A stretch of 64,000 nucleotides of DNA from Streptomyces sp. 11x1. Lineage in GTDB: Bacteria; Actinomycetota; Actinomycetes; Streptomycetales; Streptomycetaceae. The stretch lies in contig NZ_CP122458.1 of NCBI RefSeq assembly GCF_032598905.1, positions 9,263,001-9,327,000 on the forward strand, in the 5' to 3' direction. Made by a program: the position numbers and the translations under genes. Under the pieces are notes generated by a model that saw only the letters and a program-made list of their open reading frames with translations, was not told the origin of the DNA and searched no databases. This document shows, one piece after another, positions 40,487 through 50,713 of this stretch. Every line of letters begins with the position of its first letter. Position 1 is the stretch's first letter.

Positions 40487-41280
40487 CGGTGGTCCGAGGG
40501 GCCGCCGTGCAGCGGGACAGGGGGACCACCGGAGTCAGGGCCACCGCGCGTATCGCGGCCCGCGCCGACGGGCGCGGCGGTACGGCCCTGCCCGTGCTGG
40601 AGAGCGACGGACCCCTGGCCCTGCGGCGCACCCGGGGGAGCGGTGACGCGGCGCGCGTCATGCTGGTCGGGGCGATGAGCGGGCCGCTCGGCGGGGACCG
40701 GTTCGCCGTCGAGGCGGAGATCGGCGAGGGGGCCCGGCTGGACGTCGGGTCGGCCGCCGCGACGATTGCGCTGCCCGGGCAGGCCAGGGGAGAGGCCCGC
40801 TACGACGTACGGATCGACGTGGCCGCCGGAGGCGAACTGCGGTGGCTGCCCGAGCAGTTGATCTCTGCCAAGGGGAGCGACCTGGCCGTGTCGACGCGGC
40901 TGGAACTCGCCGTCGGGGCGCGGTCGGTGTTCCGGGAGGAGCAGGTGCTCGGCCGGGCCGGTGAGGAGCCGGGACGGTTGCGGAGCCGGCTGACCCTGTT
41001 GTTCGGCGGGCGGCCGTTGCTCGACCAGGAGGTGGGAAGCGGGCCGGGGGCACCCGGCGGCTGGGACGGACCCGCGGTGCTCGGTGGACACCGGGCGCTG
41101 GGGCAACTCCTCGTCGTACGGCCGGAGTTCGTCGACAAGCTGCCCGAGCCGAGGGTGCTGGGGGAGACCGCCGTGCTCACTCCGCTCGCCGGCCCCGCCG
41201 TCCTCGTCAGCGCGCTCGCCCCCGATGCGCTGCGGCTGCGGCGTGTGCTCGACCAGGCTCTCGCCGAGCTGGACGGCTGA
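40483..41280 (+). CDS. ureD: Urease accessory protein UreD
   Basis: 265 aa. Beta-rich protein with the UreD landmarks [32 protein letters not shown] and [12 protein letters not shown]. Scaffold for UreF and UreG on apo-urease. ATG at 40483 is coupled to the ureG stop. Last gene of the urease operon; a 153-bp gap separates it from tap. Confidence 0.9.
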   Translation: MTVVRGAAVQRDRGTTGVRATARIAARADGRGGTALPVLESDGPLALRRTRGSGDAARVMLVGAMSGPLGGDRFAVEAEIGEGARLDVGSAAATIALPGQARGEARYDVRIDVAAGGELRWLPEQLISAKGSDLAVSTRLELAVGARSVFREEQVLGRAGEEPGRLRSRLTLLFGGRPLLDQEVGSGPGAPGGWDGPAVLGGHRALGQLLVVRPEFVDKLPEPRVLGETAVLTPLAGPAVLVSALAPDALRLRRVLDQALAELDG

Positions 41281-41433
41281 GGGGAGCGAGTCCGCCATCC
41301 GCTGAACGGGACTTTCCGCACCGGTTATCGGATTAATAAAGAACACGTGGGCCCCCTGTTCCCAGGTGCCTCACAGGAACGAGGATCCCCGTGACCATTC
41401 GACACTTCGAATCGATGTACGGGGAGTTCCCTC

Positions 41434-43032
41434 TTGAGAGGTATGAGGCCGACGAGGAGGGCGGGAGCGTTCGGCTCCGCCGGACTGCTCGTCACGGCGA
41501 CCCTGATAGCCAGTGCCGTCACCGCGCCCGCGGCCGGTGCCGCGGACGGTGCGAGTGCGCGGGACCGTGAGGCCAAGGGAGTCGCCGTAGCCGCCGCGAA
41601 GGCGGCGAAGCAGGGCATCGCCTGGCAGGACTGCCCCGAGGGCTGGGGTCTGGAGAAGCCCATCCAGTGCGGCTGGGTCACCGTGCCGCTGGACTACGCC
41701 AAGCCGAACGGCAAGCAGATCGAGCTCGCCGTCGACCGGATCAACAGCACCGGTACGAAGGAGGAGCGCCAGGGCGCGCTCGTCTACAACCCCGGCGGTC
41801 CGGGCGGCTCCGGCCTGCGCTTCCCGCGCCGGGTCACCACCAAGAACCCGCTGTGGGTCAACACGGCCAAGGCCTACGACTTCGTGGGCTTCGACCCGCG
41901 TGGTGTCGGCAAGTCGGCGCCCATCTCCTGTGCCGACCCGCAGGAGTTCGTGAAGGCGCCCAAGATGGACCCGGTCCCGGACTCCGAGGCCGACAAGCGG
42001 GGGCAGCGCAGGCTCGCGGCGAAGTACGCGGTCGGCTGCAAGGAGCGCAGCGGCGCGATGCTGCCGCACATGACCACCCCGAACACCGCGCGTGACCTGG
42101 ACGTCATCCGAGCCGCCCTCGGGGAGAAGAAGCTCAACTTCCTCGGCGTCTCGTACGGCACGTACATCGGCGCCGTCTACGGCACCCTCTTCCCGACCCA
42201 CGTGCGCCGCATGGTCGTCGACAGCGTGGTGAACCCCTCCCGCGAGAAGATCTGGTACCAGGCCAACCTGGACCAGGACGTCGCCTTCGAGGGCCGCTGG
42301 AAGGACTGGACGAAGTGGGTCGCGGCGAACGACGCCACCTACCACCTCGGTGACACCCAGGCGAAGGTGCAGGCGAACTGGCTGAAGCTGCGCGCCACCG
42401 CGAAGAAGAACCCGCTCGGCGGGCTGGTCGGCCCGGCCGAGCTGATCTCCTTCTTCCAGAGCGCCCCGTACTACGACTCCGCGTGGGCGCCCACCGCCCA
42501 GGTGTGGAGCAAGTACACCGCCGGTGACACCCAGGCGCTGGTCGACGCGGCCGCCCCGGACCTCACCGACACCGCGGGCAACGCCGCCTCCGAGAACGGC
42601 AACGCCGTCTACACGGCGGTCGAGTGCACCGACGCCAAGTGGCCCACGAGCTGGAAGAAGTGGGACCGCGACAACACCCGGCTGCACAAGAACCACCCGT
42701 TCATGACCTGGGCCAACGCCTGGATGAACCTGCCGTGCGCCACCTGGCAGTCCAAGCAGTACACCCCGGTGGACGTCAAGACCAGGAAGGGCCTGCCGCC
42801 CGTCCTGATCGTCCAGTCCGAGCGGGACGCGGCCACGCCGTACGAGGGCGCCGTCGAGCTGCACAAGCGGTTCAAGGGCTCCCGGCTGATCACGGAGCAG
42901 AAGGCCGGCTCCCACGGAGTCACCGGTCTGGTCAACCCGTGCGTCAACGAGCGCGTGGACACCTACCTGCTCACCGGCAAGGTGGGCAAGGCCGACGTGA
43001 AGTGCGCCCCGCACGCCACGCCGACCCCGTAG
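41434..43032 (+). CDS. tap: Secreted tripeptidyl aminopeptidase
   Basis: 532-aa alpha/beta hydrolase close to the Tap exopeptidase of S. lividans. Signal peptide: basic MRGMRPTRR, hydrophobic core, cleavage near AAGAA around residue 37, then a short propeptide. The oxyanion region is YNPGGPGGSG, the nucleophile elbow VSYGTYIG (Gly-x-Ser-x-Gly variant), and the C-terminal TAP-like domain has IVQSERDAATP (Asp) and SHGV (His). Removes tripeptides from the N-terminus of extracellular proteins. TTG at 41434 is chosen for its GGGAG site; ATG at 41443 is the alternative. Confidence 0.9.
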   Translation: MRGMRPTRRAGAFGSAGLLVTATLIASAVTAPAAGAADGASARDREAKGVAVAAAKAAKQGIAWQDCPEGWGLEKPIQCGWVTVPLDYAKPNGKQIELAVDRINSTGTKEERQGALVYNPGGPGGSGLRFPRRVTTKNPLWVNTAKAYDFVGFDPRGVGKSAPISCADPQEFVKAPKMDPVPDSEADKRGQRRLAAKYAVGCKERSGAMLPHMTTPNTARDLDVIRAALGEKKLNFLGVSYGTYIGAVYGTLFPTHVRRMVVDSVVNPSREKIWYQANLDQDVAFEGRWKDWTKWVAANDATYHLGDTQAKVQANWLKLRATAKKNPLGGLVGPAELISFFQSAPYYDSAWAPTAQVWSKYTAGDTQALVDAAAPDLTDTAGNAASENGNAVYTAVECTDAKWPTSWKKWDRDNTRLHKNHPFMTWANAWMNLPCATWQSKQYTPVDVKTRKGLPPVLIVQSERDAATPYEGAVELHKRFKGSRLITEQKAGSHGVTGLVNPCVNERVDTYLLTGKVGKADVKCAPHATPTP

Positions 43033-43080
43033 GACCTGCACCCGCAGGCCTGAAGGGGCCGTAGGGCCATGAGAGAACAG

Positions 43081-43115
43081 TGAGGGGGCGACCGGCAACG
43101 ACGGTCGCCCCCTCA
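43081..43115. terminator. Bidirectional hairpin between tap and epimerase gene
   Basis: Perfect 14-bp inverted repeat TGAGGGGGCGACCG (43081-43094) with 43102-43115, seven-base loop, between two convergent genes. Confidence 0.85.
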
Positions 43116-43147
43116 CCCATGCGCCGCTCACGCACGCGCGCGGGTGT

Positions 43148-44188
43148 TCACGCCTGTCGCCCCGCCAGCCAGGCGTCCTCCGCCGCGTAGTCGAAGAGGT
43201 CCCCGTACGCCTCGGCCATTTTGGGGTACGCCTCGCGCCAGTCCCGTCCGCCCGCCAGCCGGTCCTCGATCCACGCGACCGTCCGCGGCAGCGACTCCGC
43301 GTACCGGACCACCGGGCGGTAGTCCAACTCCCGCTCCGCCGCCGACATGTCGCACACCACGGGCACCGGCACGGACCACGGGGTGTCGCCCACCCTGGGT
43401 GACGGGGCGGGGCCGTCCACCAGCACGTTCTCCGTCCGTACGCCCATCACCGCATCGATGGCGGCGGCGATCTCCACCACGGTGGGCGCGTCGGGGTCGA
43501 CGGCGTTCAGCGCCCGCGAACCGGGCCGGGCGGCCGCCAGCCGGATCAGCTCGGCGATGTTGTGGACGCTCGCCGGATGGAAGCGGCTCGCACCGCCGTA
43601 CGCGAGGACCCGGCGCGGCCTGCCGTCCAGGTTGCGCTTGACGAAGTACAGCTCGCGCGGGGTACGGCAGTGCGGTCCGTGGACGGCGCCCGCGCGCAGC
43701 AGGGTCGTGGGCAACCGGTCGCCCCCGGCGAGGAGTTCACGCTCCAGGCCCGCCTTGCGGGTGCTGTACGAGGTGTCGGCCGGCCGGACCGTGCGCTGGC
43801 TCTCGGGCAGGGGCAGCGGGTAGGCGGGAAAGCCGCCGGGCTCCTCCTGGGTGTCGAAGTTGCGGCCCTCGTCGTCCTCGTACACCGAGACGCTGGAGAC
43901 GACGACCGCCGAGCCCACCCGGTCGGCCAGCGCCAGCAACTGCCGGGCGTGTTCGGGGCCGTAGGCGACCACGTCCACCAGTGCGTCGCAGCCGTCACCG
44001 ATCGCGGCCGCCAGCGCCGTGTCGTCGCCCCGGTCGGCGGAGAGGGTCCGCACCTCATCCGGCCAGTCGTCGTCCCGGCCGCCGCCCCGTGAGACGGCCG
44101 TCACCTCCCACCCGTCGCGAGCCAGTGCGCCCACGGCCACCCGGCCGATCTGTCCCGTCGCTCCGACCACCACAGCACGTCGTGTCAT
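43148..44188 (-). CDS. NAD(P)-dependent epimerase/reductase-like protein
   Basis: 346 aa, extended short-chain dehydrogenase fold. The NAD motif VVVGATGQIGRVAV is at residues 5-18, VVVSSVSVYED near 95, and YSTRKAGLE supplies the Tyr-x-x-x-Lys pair near 146. The C-terminal half (FHPASVHNIAELI; DPDAPTVVEIAAAI) resembles sugar-nucleotide epimerase/reductase family proteins. The actual substrate is unknown. Stand-alone gene, convergent to tap. Confidence 0.8.
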   Translation of the reverse strand: MTRRAVVVGATGQIGRVAVGALARDGWEVTAVSRGGGRDDDWPDEVRTLSADRGDDTALAAAIGDGCDALVDVVAYGPEHARQLLALADRVGSAVVVSSVSVYEDDEGRNFDTQEEPGGFPAYPLPLPESQRTVRPADTSYSTRKAGLERELLAGGDRLPTTLLRAGAVHGPHCRTPRELYFVKRNLDGRPRRVLAYGGASRFHPASVHNIAELIRLAAARPGSRALNAVDPDAPTVVEIAAAIDAVMGVRTENVLVDGPAPSPRVGDTPWSVPVPVVCDMSAAERELDYRPVVRYAESLPRTVAWIEDRLAGGRDWREAYPKMAEAYGDLFDYAAEDAWLAGRQA

Positions 44189-44263
44189 GGCCTCGACCGT
44201 ACGACGTTCCGGTGCCGGGCGTCTTGATGCTCTGCTACCGGCAGAACACCTGGGCCAATACGC

Positions 44264-44983
44264 TCAACTCAGTGGCATACGCGGGAACTTCCGCTCCTTC
44301 GCCGCGGTGGCCTCCTCCGCCTTCACGACGGCCGCGTACTGGTCGACGTACTCCTGTTCGGAGAGCGTGAGGATCGCGTACATGATCTCGTCGGTGATGG
44401 CGCGCAGCACGGCCTTCTCGTTCTCCATGCCCTCGTAGCGCGAGAAGTCGAGGGGCTTGCCGAAGCGGATGACGACGGGGTGGATGTGGGGGATGACCTT
44501 GCCCGGGGGTTGCGCCTCGAAGGTGCCGATCATGGCGCACGGGATGACGGGCACCCCGGCCTTGAGCGCCATGACGGCGACCCCGACCTTGCCCTTGTAG
44601 AGGCGGCCGTCGTGCGAACGGGTGCCCTCGGGATAGATGCCGAGGAGTTCGTCCTTGCTCAGCACGCCGAGCCCCTCACGGATGGCGGCCTGGCCCGCCT
44701 CCTTGCCGGAGCGGTCGACCGGGATCTGCCCGACGCTGTGGAAGAAGAACGCCGTCAACCTGCCCTTCAGCCCCGGGCCGGTGAAGTACTCGGCCTTCGC
44801 CAGGAAGGTGATGCGGCGCTTGAGGATCGCGGGCATCAGGAAGTGGTCCGAGAAGGACAGGTGATTGCCCGCGACGATGGCCGCGCCCGACGACGGCACG
44901 TGTTCGAGGCCTTCGATGCGAGGCCGGAAGACCAGTCTCAGCAGGGGGCCCAGAAGCACGTACTTGAGCAGGTAATAGAACAC
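44264..44983 (-). CDS. Lysophospholipid (1-acylglycerol-3-phosphate) acyltransferase
   Basis: 239-aa PlsC-family enzyme. The catalytic NHLSFSD (His-x4-Asp) is near residues 40-46, GQIPVDRSG follows, and the substrate motif YPEGTRS is near 117-123; MIGTFEAQPPG is the fourth block. A hydrophobic N-terminus likely anchors it to the membrane. Acylates lysophosphatidic acid or a related lipid. ATG at 44983. No lipid genes are adjacent. Confidence 0.88.
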   Translation of the reverse strand: MFYYLLKYVLLGPLLRLVFRPRIEGLEHVPSSGAAIVAGNHLSFSDHFLMPAILKRRITFLAKAEYFTGPGLKGRLTAFFFHSVGQIPVDRSGKEAGQAAIREGLGVLSKDELLGIYPEGTRSHDGRLYKGKVGVAVMALKAGVPVIPCAMIGTFEAQPPGKVIPHIHPVVIRFGKPLDFSRYEGMENEKAVLRAITDEIMYAILTLSEQEYVDQYAAVVKAEEATAAKERKFPRMPLS

Positions 44984-45377
44984 GGCGTCTCCCTCGCGCT
45001 ACCGGATCGGCTCTGTGGACGTGTTCGGACTCACGAGGACTCCTCGCCGACCTCGCTGACGCTGCGTCAGGCGCAGGAGCGCTGGTGGGCCTCGTCCAGC
45101 GTGTCGACGATTGATCGTAGCCCTACCTGCCACGTCACCGGGAGGAGGCCGGAGGAAACCGAACAGCGAGGACGCCGACCGCCACCCGGCGGACTGGAGG
45201 ACCGGCGGGCCGGCGGCCACGCGGGGACGTGTTGCGTCGGCACGGCACGGCACGGCTCGTCTCCTCTCGGCCCGGCGGGCGCACCACGCGCTCCCGCCCG
45301 CCCGTACCCCCTGATCGACATGCCGTCTCCCGCGAGCGGGCTTAGCGTCGGCATATGCGCGTAGGGCGTGGCGCCGA
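44984..45377. other. Divergent spacer between plsC-type and phosphatase genes
   Basis: 394 bp without a credible gene. It must hold promoters for both divergent genes. A short GGCAC microrepeat lies at 45238-45253 (GGCACGGCACGGCACGG). No clear -35/-10 pair was found. Confidence 0.4.
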
Positions 45378-47489
45378 ATGACCGGGTCCGGGGAGGAGCC
45401 GGGCGTGAACGATCCGCTCGGCGATGCCCTGGCGGCGGCGGTGCGCCGTACGGGTGCCAGGTCCGGAGGCGTCTACGTCCTGGACCCGGACGAGTCCGTC
45501 CTCGGACTGATCGCCCTGTGCGGAATCCCGGTCGACGCCTTCGCACCGTGGTGGCGGGCCCCTTACACCGTGCACGGCCCGACCCAGGACGCGGTACGCA
45601 ACGAGCGGCTGGTCTGGGTCAGTTCCCTGGACGAACTCGCCCGCTGCTACCCGCGCGTCGCGGCGAGCATCCCCTACCAGGTCGCCTTCGCGGTCGTCCC
45701 GCTCCCCGAGGTCCGGCACTGCCGGGGCGCGCTGCTGCTGATGTGGTCCCCGGGCCGGTCACCGGCCCTCAGCCGCCGGGAGCGCGGGCACATCACGGCC
45801 GGCGCCCGCAGTGTCGCCCGCGTCCTGGACGCCGCCGACAGGCCCCCGGCCATCCCCGACCGGCCACGTTTCGTCCGCCCCGACACCGCGGAGCCGACAC
45901 CGCAGTCCGGGGCCGAGGCGGCCCGGCTGGTGGAACGCCTGCCCCTGGGCACGCTCGCCCTCGACCTGGGCGGCCGCATCACCTATGTGAACGCCGCGGC
46001 CGTCGGTCTGCTGGCCAGACCGGCCGAGCAACTGCTGGGCACGTGGCCCTGGCAGTCCCTGACCTGGCTCGACAACATCGCGTACATGGACGCGTACCGC
46101 ACTGCTTTGAGCAGCCGCGAGCCGGTCGCGCTGACCGTCCTGCGGCCCCCGAACCAGTGGCTCGACCTCCGCCTCCAGACGGACGACAGCGGCACCAGCG
46201 TCCTGATCGCCCCCGACCCGTCCTCCAAGCCCCTCGGCGGGCGGCCGACCCTCACGGGAACCCCGTCGCACAGCCGCATCCACCTGCTGATGGCGCTGGC
46301 AGCGGCACTGACGGAGACCGTCGGCGTCCAGGACGTCGTCGATCTGGTCGCCGACCGGATCCTGCCCGCCTTCGGCGCCCACGGCATGATCATGTCCACC
46401 GCGCAGGCCGGCCGCATCCAGATCATCGGGTCCCGGGGCTACGACCCCGCCGTCATCGAGCAGTTCGACGGTCTGCCGACGGACGCCGATCTGACCCCCG
46501 CCGGGCGCGCCCTGACCACCGGCGCCGCCTCGTTCTTCGCCGACCGCGGTGAACTCGCCCGCCTCTATCCGAGAGCCCCGCAGATCACCGACAAGCACGC
46601 ATGGGCCTTCCTGCCGCTGCTCAGCTCCGGGCACCCCATCGGCTGCCTCCTGCTGGCCTACAACGACCCCCACCCCTTCTCCGCCGCCGAGCGCTCCGTC
46701 CTCACGCCCCTCGCCGGGCTCATCGCCCAGGCCCTGGACCGGGCACGCCTCTACGACGCCCAGCACAACCTCGCCCACGCCCTGCAGCAGACCCTCCTGC
46801 CGCACGCCCTGCCCACCGTGACCGGCCTGGACGTCGCCGCCCGCTACCTCCCCGCGAGCCACGGCATGGACATCGGCGGCGACTTCTACGACCTCATCCG
46901 CCTGACCGACACCACCGCCGCCGCGGTCATCGGGGACGTCCAGGGCCACGACATGGCGGCCGCCGCCCTCATGGGGCAGGTGCGCATGGCCGTCCACGCC
47001 CACGCCACGGCCGGAGCCACGCCCGAGCAGGTCCTCACCCGCACCGACCGCGACCTCGCCGACCTGAACGCCGGCCGCTTCGTCTCCTGCCTCTACGCCC
47101 ACCTCGACCTCGCCCGTCACGAGGTCACCCTCGCCAGCGCCGGGCACCCGCCACCGCTGCTGCGCCACACCGACCGTCGCACCCACCCCGTCGACATCCG
47201 CCCCGGCCCTCCGCTCGGTGTCGGCCTCGGGACCCCCGCCTACCCGCCCACCACGCTGTCCCTGGCCCCGGAGACACTCCTCGCCCTCTACACCGACGGC
47301 CTGGTGGAGGACCCCGGCAGCGACATCGGCCGGACCATCACCGACCTCGCCGACCACCTCGGCGACTCCGGCGACCTCCCGCTGCACCAACTCGTGGACG
47401 ACCTCGTGCACCACACCCACCGCACCGGCCGGCACACCGACGACATCGCCCTGCTGCTGCTCCGGCCGCTGCACACCGCAGAGCCGTGA
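45378..47489 (+). CDS. GAF-PAS-GAF-SpoIIE (PP2C) serine phosphatase
   Basis: 703 aa. Order of domains: GAF-like (about 15-150), PAS (about 185-275, LVERLPLGTLALDLGGRITYVN), second GAF (about 295-455), then a SpoIIE/PP2C catalytic domain (about 485-700). The catalytic domain carries GMDIGGDFYDL and GDVQGHDMAAA (metal-binding Asp), ASAGHPPPLL and YTDGLVE. It should dephosphorylate an anti-anti-sigma factor in response to a ligand or redox signal. No partner-switch gene is adjacent; an RsbW-like protein is encoded at 30821, but a link is speculative. Confidence 0.9.
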   Translation: MTGSGEEPGVNDPLGDALAAAVRRTGARSGGVYVLDPDESVLGLIALCGIPVDAFAPWWRAPYTVHGPTQDAVRNERLVWVSSLDELARCYPRVAASIPYQVAFAVVPLPEVRHCRGALLLMWSPGRSPALSRRERGHITAGARSVARVLDAADRPPAIPDRPRFVRPDTAEPTPQSGAEAARLVERLPLGTLALDLGGRITYVNAAAVGLLARPAEQLLGTWPWQSLTWLDNIAYMDAYRTALSSREPVALTVLRPPNQWLDLRLQTDDSGTSVLIAPDPSSKPLGGRPTLTGTPSHSRIHLLMALAAALTETVGVQDVVDLVADRILPAFGAHGMIMSTAQAGRIQIIGSRGYDPAVIEQFDGLPTDADLTPAGRALTTGAASFFADRGELARLYPRAPQITDKHAWAFLPLLSSGHPIGCLLLAYNDPHPFSAAERSVLTPLAGLIAQALDRARLYDAQHNLAHALQQTLLPHALPTVTGLDVAARYLPASHGMDIGGDFYDLIRLTDTTAAAVIGDVQGHDMAAAALMGQVRMAVHAHATAGATPEQVLTRTDRDLADLNAGRFVSCLYAHLDLARHEVTLASAGHPPPLLRHTDRRTHPVDIRPGPPLGVGLGTPAYPPTTLSLAPETLLALYTDGLVEDPGSDIGRTITDLADHLGDSGDLPLHQLVDDLVHHTHRTGRHTDDIALLLLRPLHTAEP

Positions 47490-47512
47490 CCGGACTCCGC
47501 TCGCAGAGCCTC

Positions 47513-48796
47513 TCAGCCTGTCCGTCCGGGCCTCGGCGGCTGGTCGTCCGCGACTTCCCCGGGTCGCGCGGGCAGCTTCGGAGCCCCGCCCAACTCGTCC
47601 GACAGACAGGCCAGATAGAGGGCCATGGTGGCACGGTGGTCGCGCAGCGACCGGCCGGTGAACTGCTCGATCTTCTGCATGCGGTAGACCACGGTGTTGC
47701 GATGGACGTGCAGCGCCTCGGCGGCCCGTACGAGATTGAAGCCGCCCTCGCACCAGGCGATGATCGTGTCGCGCAGGACCGCCCAGTCCGGCTGGACACG
47801 CAGGTCCGCGGCGGTCACCGCCAGCAGTCGGCCTCGGGCAGGCTGGCCCACTGCCGCCAGGAGCTGTTGGATCCGCAGATCGGCGATCGGATGCACCAGG
47901 CCGTCGCCCGCCGCGCGGGTGGTCGGCCGCCCGGCGGAACCGCCCGCCCACCGGGCCGTCAGCCGGAGCGCGTCGCAGGCGTCCTGGTAGGAGTCGTGCA
48001 GGGCGCCCACGGAGTCGGCCGGTCCGCCGATACCGGCGCGGGCCGTGAGGGAGTTCTGCGCGGCGATGAGATCGGCGACCCGGCGGCAGTCGGCCGTCAG
48101 GGACGCCGTCGCCCGGTCGGTCCGCAGGCGGTGCAGCACGCCGAGCCGGCCGGGAGCCGTGGTGGCGACGATGTCCTGGGGGTCGGCGAACACCTCACGG
48201 ACCGTGCGGAGCAGCTCCGAGCGCACCAGTGCCATGTCCCGGGTCGGCGCTCCGCCGTGCCGGCGGCCGCCCGGCTCGGCCACGGTCACCTCGAAGGCCA
48301 CCGCGACCCGGGGCAACCGCAGGTCGAAGCCCAGCTCGGCGGCACGGAAGAGCAGGAAGTCGCCCTCGACCACCTGAGGATCGTAGGAGGCGATGTCCGC
48401 GAACAGTTTCTCGGCCGCCCGCTCGGCGAGCAGCCGGGAGCGCAGCATCACCGACTCCCGCAGCAGGATCTCCGTCTGACGCTTCACCAGCAGGCCGAAC
48501 CGCCGCACCTGGGCCGGTGTGCCGGTGATCCCGACCGTGCCCACCGCCTGCCCGTCCGTGACCAGGGGAAGGGTGACACCGGGCCGCACACCCCGCAACC
48601 GATGCGCCTGCGAGGCACTGTGCGCGGCCGGTTCCTGGGTGCGGATCACCTCGACGGAGGCCTCGTGGAAGGTGCCGACCCGGCTGCTGTCGCCGCTGCC
48701 GATGACCATGCCCTCCGCATCGGTGATCAGCACGTTGAAGCCGATCACCGCGGAGGTGTCCCCGGCGATCTCCTGAGCGAGCGACGGGCTCAGCAC
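47513..48796 (-). CDS. Sugar-diacid-recognition (CdaR/PucR-type) transcriptional regulator
   Basis: 427 aa. The N-terminal diacid-recognition domain (LSPSLAQEIAGDTSAVIGFN then ITDAEGMVIGSGDSSRVG) is followed by a GGDEF-like middle and a C-terminal PucR helix-turn-helix (LVRAAEALHVHRNTVVYRMQKIEQFTG). GTG at 48796 is chosen for its GGGAGGA site seven bases upstream, and because similarity begins there. It is divergent from an amino-acid ABC importer operon and most likely regulates it. The ligand may be a carboxylic or amino acid rather than a sugar diacid, judged from the neighbours. Confidence 0.85.
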   Translation of the reverse strand: MLSPSLAQEIAGDTSAVIGFNVLITDAEGMVIGSGDSSRVGTFHEASVEVIRTQEPAAHSASQAHRLRGVRPGVTLPLVTDGQAVGTVGITGTPAQVRRFGLLVKRQTEILLRESVMLRSRLLAERAAEKLFADIASYDPQVVEGDFLLFRAAELGFDLRLPRVAVAFEVTVAEPGGRRHGGAPTRDMALVRSELLRTVREVFADPQDIVATTAPGRLGVLHRLRTDRATASLTADCRRVADLIAAQNSLTARAGIGGPADSVGALHDSYQDACDALRLTARWAGGSAGRPTTRAAGDGLVHPIADLRIQQLLAAVGQPARGRLLAVTAADLRVQPDWAVLRDTIIAWCEGGFNLVRAAEALHVHRNTVVYRMQKIEQFTGRSLRDHRATMALYLACLSDELGGAPKLPARPGEVADDQPPRPGRTG

Positions 48797-48994
48797 GGGT
48801 GTTCCTCCCGTCGAGAGGCGGACCGAAGCTGGACGCACCGTACAGCGGGAGGGCCGGAGTTCACCACAAGTTCGTACGAAGCGAACAGTGACCGGCGACC
48901 GGCCCGCTCGTAGCCTTTGGCCTCATCACACCCCCGCCGGAGGCACACCGCGGTGACCGGCGGGGCCCGCAGGCCGATACGGAAGGCCCCGCCG

Positions 48995-49927
48995 ATGAAC
49001 CGTCTGCGTCCACTCGTCGCCGCTCTGTCCGCGACCCTCCTGCTGTCCACCGTCGGCGCCTGTGGTGCGGACGGCGGCGACGACCCGGCGAACGTGTCTG
49101 CGAAGACCGCCGCCCTGGGCACCCTCACGCCCGGCGTCATCAAGGTCGCCGTCCAGCCCTACGCGCCCTACACCAGCGTCCAGGGCGACAAGATCGTCGG
49201 ACTGGACGGCGACATCCTCAACCAGGTGGCCGAGAGACTGGGCCTGAAGGTGGAACCCCAGGTCACGGACTTCGCCGGCATGCTCGCCGGGGTGCAGTCC
49301 CGCCGGGTGGACATCACCATAGGCGGGGTCGCCTGGTCGGCGGACCGGCAGAAGCAGGGCCTGTTCACCGACCCGCCCTACTACTCGCCCCCGGCGATGG
49401 CCGTCCGCGACGGCAGAACCTACCGGACGGTCGACGACCTGGAGGGCCGCGACCTCGGGACCGTCGAGGGCTATGTCTGGGTCAAGTCGATCCAGTCCGT
49501 CCCGGGTGCCGAGCTGCACGCCTACCCCGATGCCAATGGCGTCTTCGACGACCTCGGAGCGGGCCGTGTCGACGTCGGCTTCCTCGACCCGCTCATCATC
49601 ATCGCGGCCCAGAAGGAACGCCCCGACCTGAGGATCAGCACGCAGTACCTGACCCCGCCGAGCGCGGCGGAGGTCGAGGCGAAGCCCGCCTACGCCTACT
49701 TCCAGCCGTACCAGACCGGCTTCTACCTCCCGAAGAAGGCCGGCAAGCTGGAGAAGGCCATCTCCGCCGAGATCGACCGCATGTACGAGAACGGTGAGAT
49801 GTCCGGGCTGGTCGAGAAGTACGGCGGTGACCCGAAGCAGTTCCTCGTGCCGACGGCCGATGTCGCCGCCGCGCGACGGGGCGTGGACCGGCCACGGGAC
49901 TGGACCCCGCCGTCCGTCGGCGAGTGA
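48995..49927 (+). CDS. Polar amino-acid ABC transporter, substrate-binding lipoprotein
   Basis: 310 aa. Lipoprotein signal with lipobox TVGAC, lipidated Cys23. The periplasmic-binding-protein type 2 fold (PF00497) is seen from about residue 50: GVIKVAVQPYAPYT, LDGDILNQVAERLGL, DITIGGVAWSADR. ATG at 48995 gives a normal signal peptide; in-frame codons upstream do not. First gene of a four-gene operon (binding protein, permease, ATPase, FAD oxidase). The ligand is unknown, probably an amino acid or derivative. Confidence 0.9.
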   Translation: MNRLRPLVAALSATLLLSTVGACGADGGDDPANVSAKTAALGTLTPGVIKVAVQPYAPYTSVQGDKIVGLDGDILNQVAERLGLKVEPQVTDFAGMLAGVQSRRVDITIGGVAWSADRQKQGLFTDPPYYSPPAMAVRDGRTYRTVDDLEGRDLGTVEGYVWVKSIQSVPGAELHAYPDANGVFDDLGAGRVDVGFLDPLIIIAAQKERPDLRISTQYLTPPSAAEVEAKPAYAYFQPYQTGFYLPKKAGKLEKAISAEIDRMYENGEMSGLVEKYGGDPKQFLVPTADVAAARRGVDRPRDWTPPSVGE

Positions 49928-49936
49928 GGGGCCGAC

Positions 49937-50713
49937 GTGTCCGATCTCGCCGCCTTCTTCGAAGTCCCTTGGTCCGACTACCGGAGCGATCTCGTCGACG
50001 CCCTCTGGCGCACCGTCTCCTACACGGTCGTGAGCTTCGTCGGTGCGGTGCTGCTCGGCCTCGCGGTGGCTCTCCTCCGGCTCAGCCGGGCGTGGGCCGC
50101 GCGTGCCGCCGCCGCCGTCTACACGGAGGTGTTCAAGAACGTCCCCCTCCTCGCCATCATCTTCCTCACCTACTTCGGGCTGGCCTCGGCCGGTGTCCGC
50201 CTGGACGTCTTCACGGCCGGCTGCCTCAGCCTCGTGGTCTTCTACGCCGCCTACCTCTCGGAGATCTTCCGCGCCGCGATCAGCGGGGTGCACGCGGGAC
50301 AGACGGAGGCCGGTGAGGCGCTGGGCCTCGGCCGGGCGGGGATCTTCGGCCACGTCATCCTGCCGCAGGCCGTACGTCAGGCGCTGCCCGGCACCAACAC
50401 CATGCTCGTCGACCTGCTGAAGTCCACCTCGCTGCTGGTCACCGTCTCCGCCGCCGAGCTGATGTCCGAGGGCCGGCTCATCACCTCGGCCACCTTCCGC
50501 GCCCTGGAGGTGTACCTCGTCATCTCGGCCGTCTACTTCGCCCTCTGCTATCCGCTCTCCCAACTGCTCCTCCTGCTGGAGCGCAGGGTGCGGGCCGGAG
50601 TGCCCCTGTCTCCCTGGCGACGCCGACGTCTGAACGCGGCCCGCGCGCTGCTCGCCACCGGCCCGACCGTCCCGGTCGGGGACGACGCCGACATGAAGGC
50701 AGGTGCCGTATGA
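49937..50713 (+). CDS. Polar amino-acid ABC transporter permease
   Basis: 258-aa HisM/GlnP-type permease with about five helices and the EAA loop GQTEAGEALGLGRAGIFGHVILPQA. N-terminal helix SYTVVSFVGAVLLGLAVALL. GTG start 9 bp after the binding-protein gene (GAGGGG upstream). It is followed directly by the ATPase gene (overlap ATGA). A homodimer is likely, as no second permease is present. Confidence 0.92.
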   Translation: MSDLAAFFEVPWSDYRSDLVDALWRTVSYTVVSFVGAVLLGLAVALLRLSRAWAARAAAAVYTEVFKNVPLLAIIFLTYFGLASAGVRLDVFTAGCLSLVVFYAAYLSEIFRAAISGVHAGQTEAGEALGLGRAGIFGHVILPQAVRQALPGTNTMLVDLLKSTSLLVTVSAAELMSEGRLITSATFRALEVYLVISAVYFALCYPLSQLLLLLERRVRAGVPLSPWRRRRLNAARALLATGPTVPVGDDADMKAGAV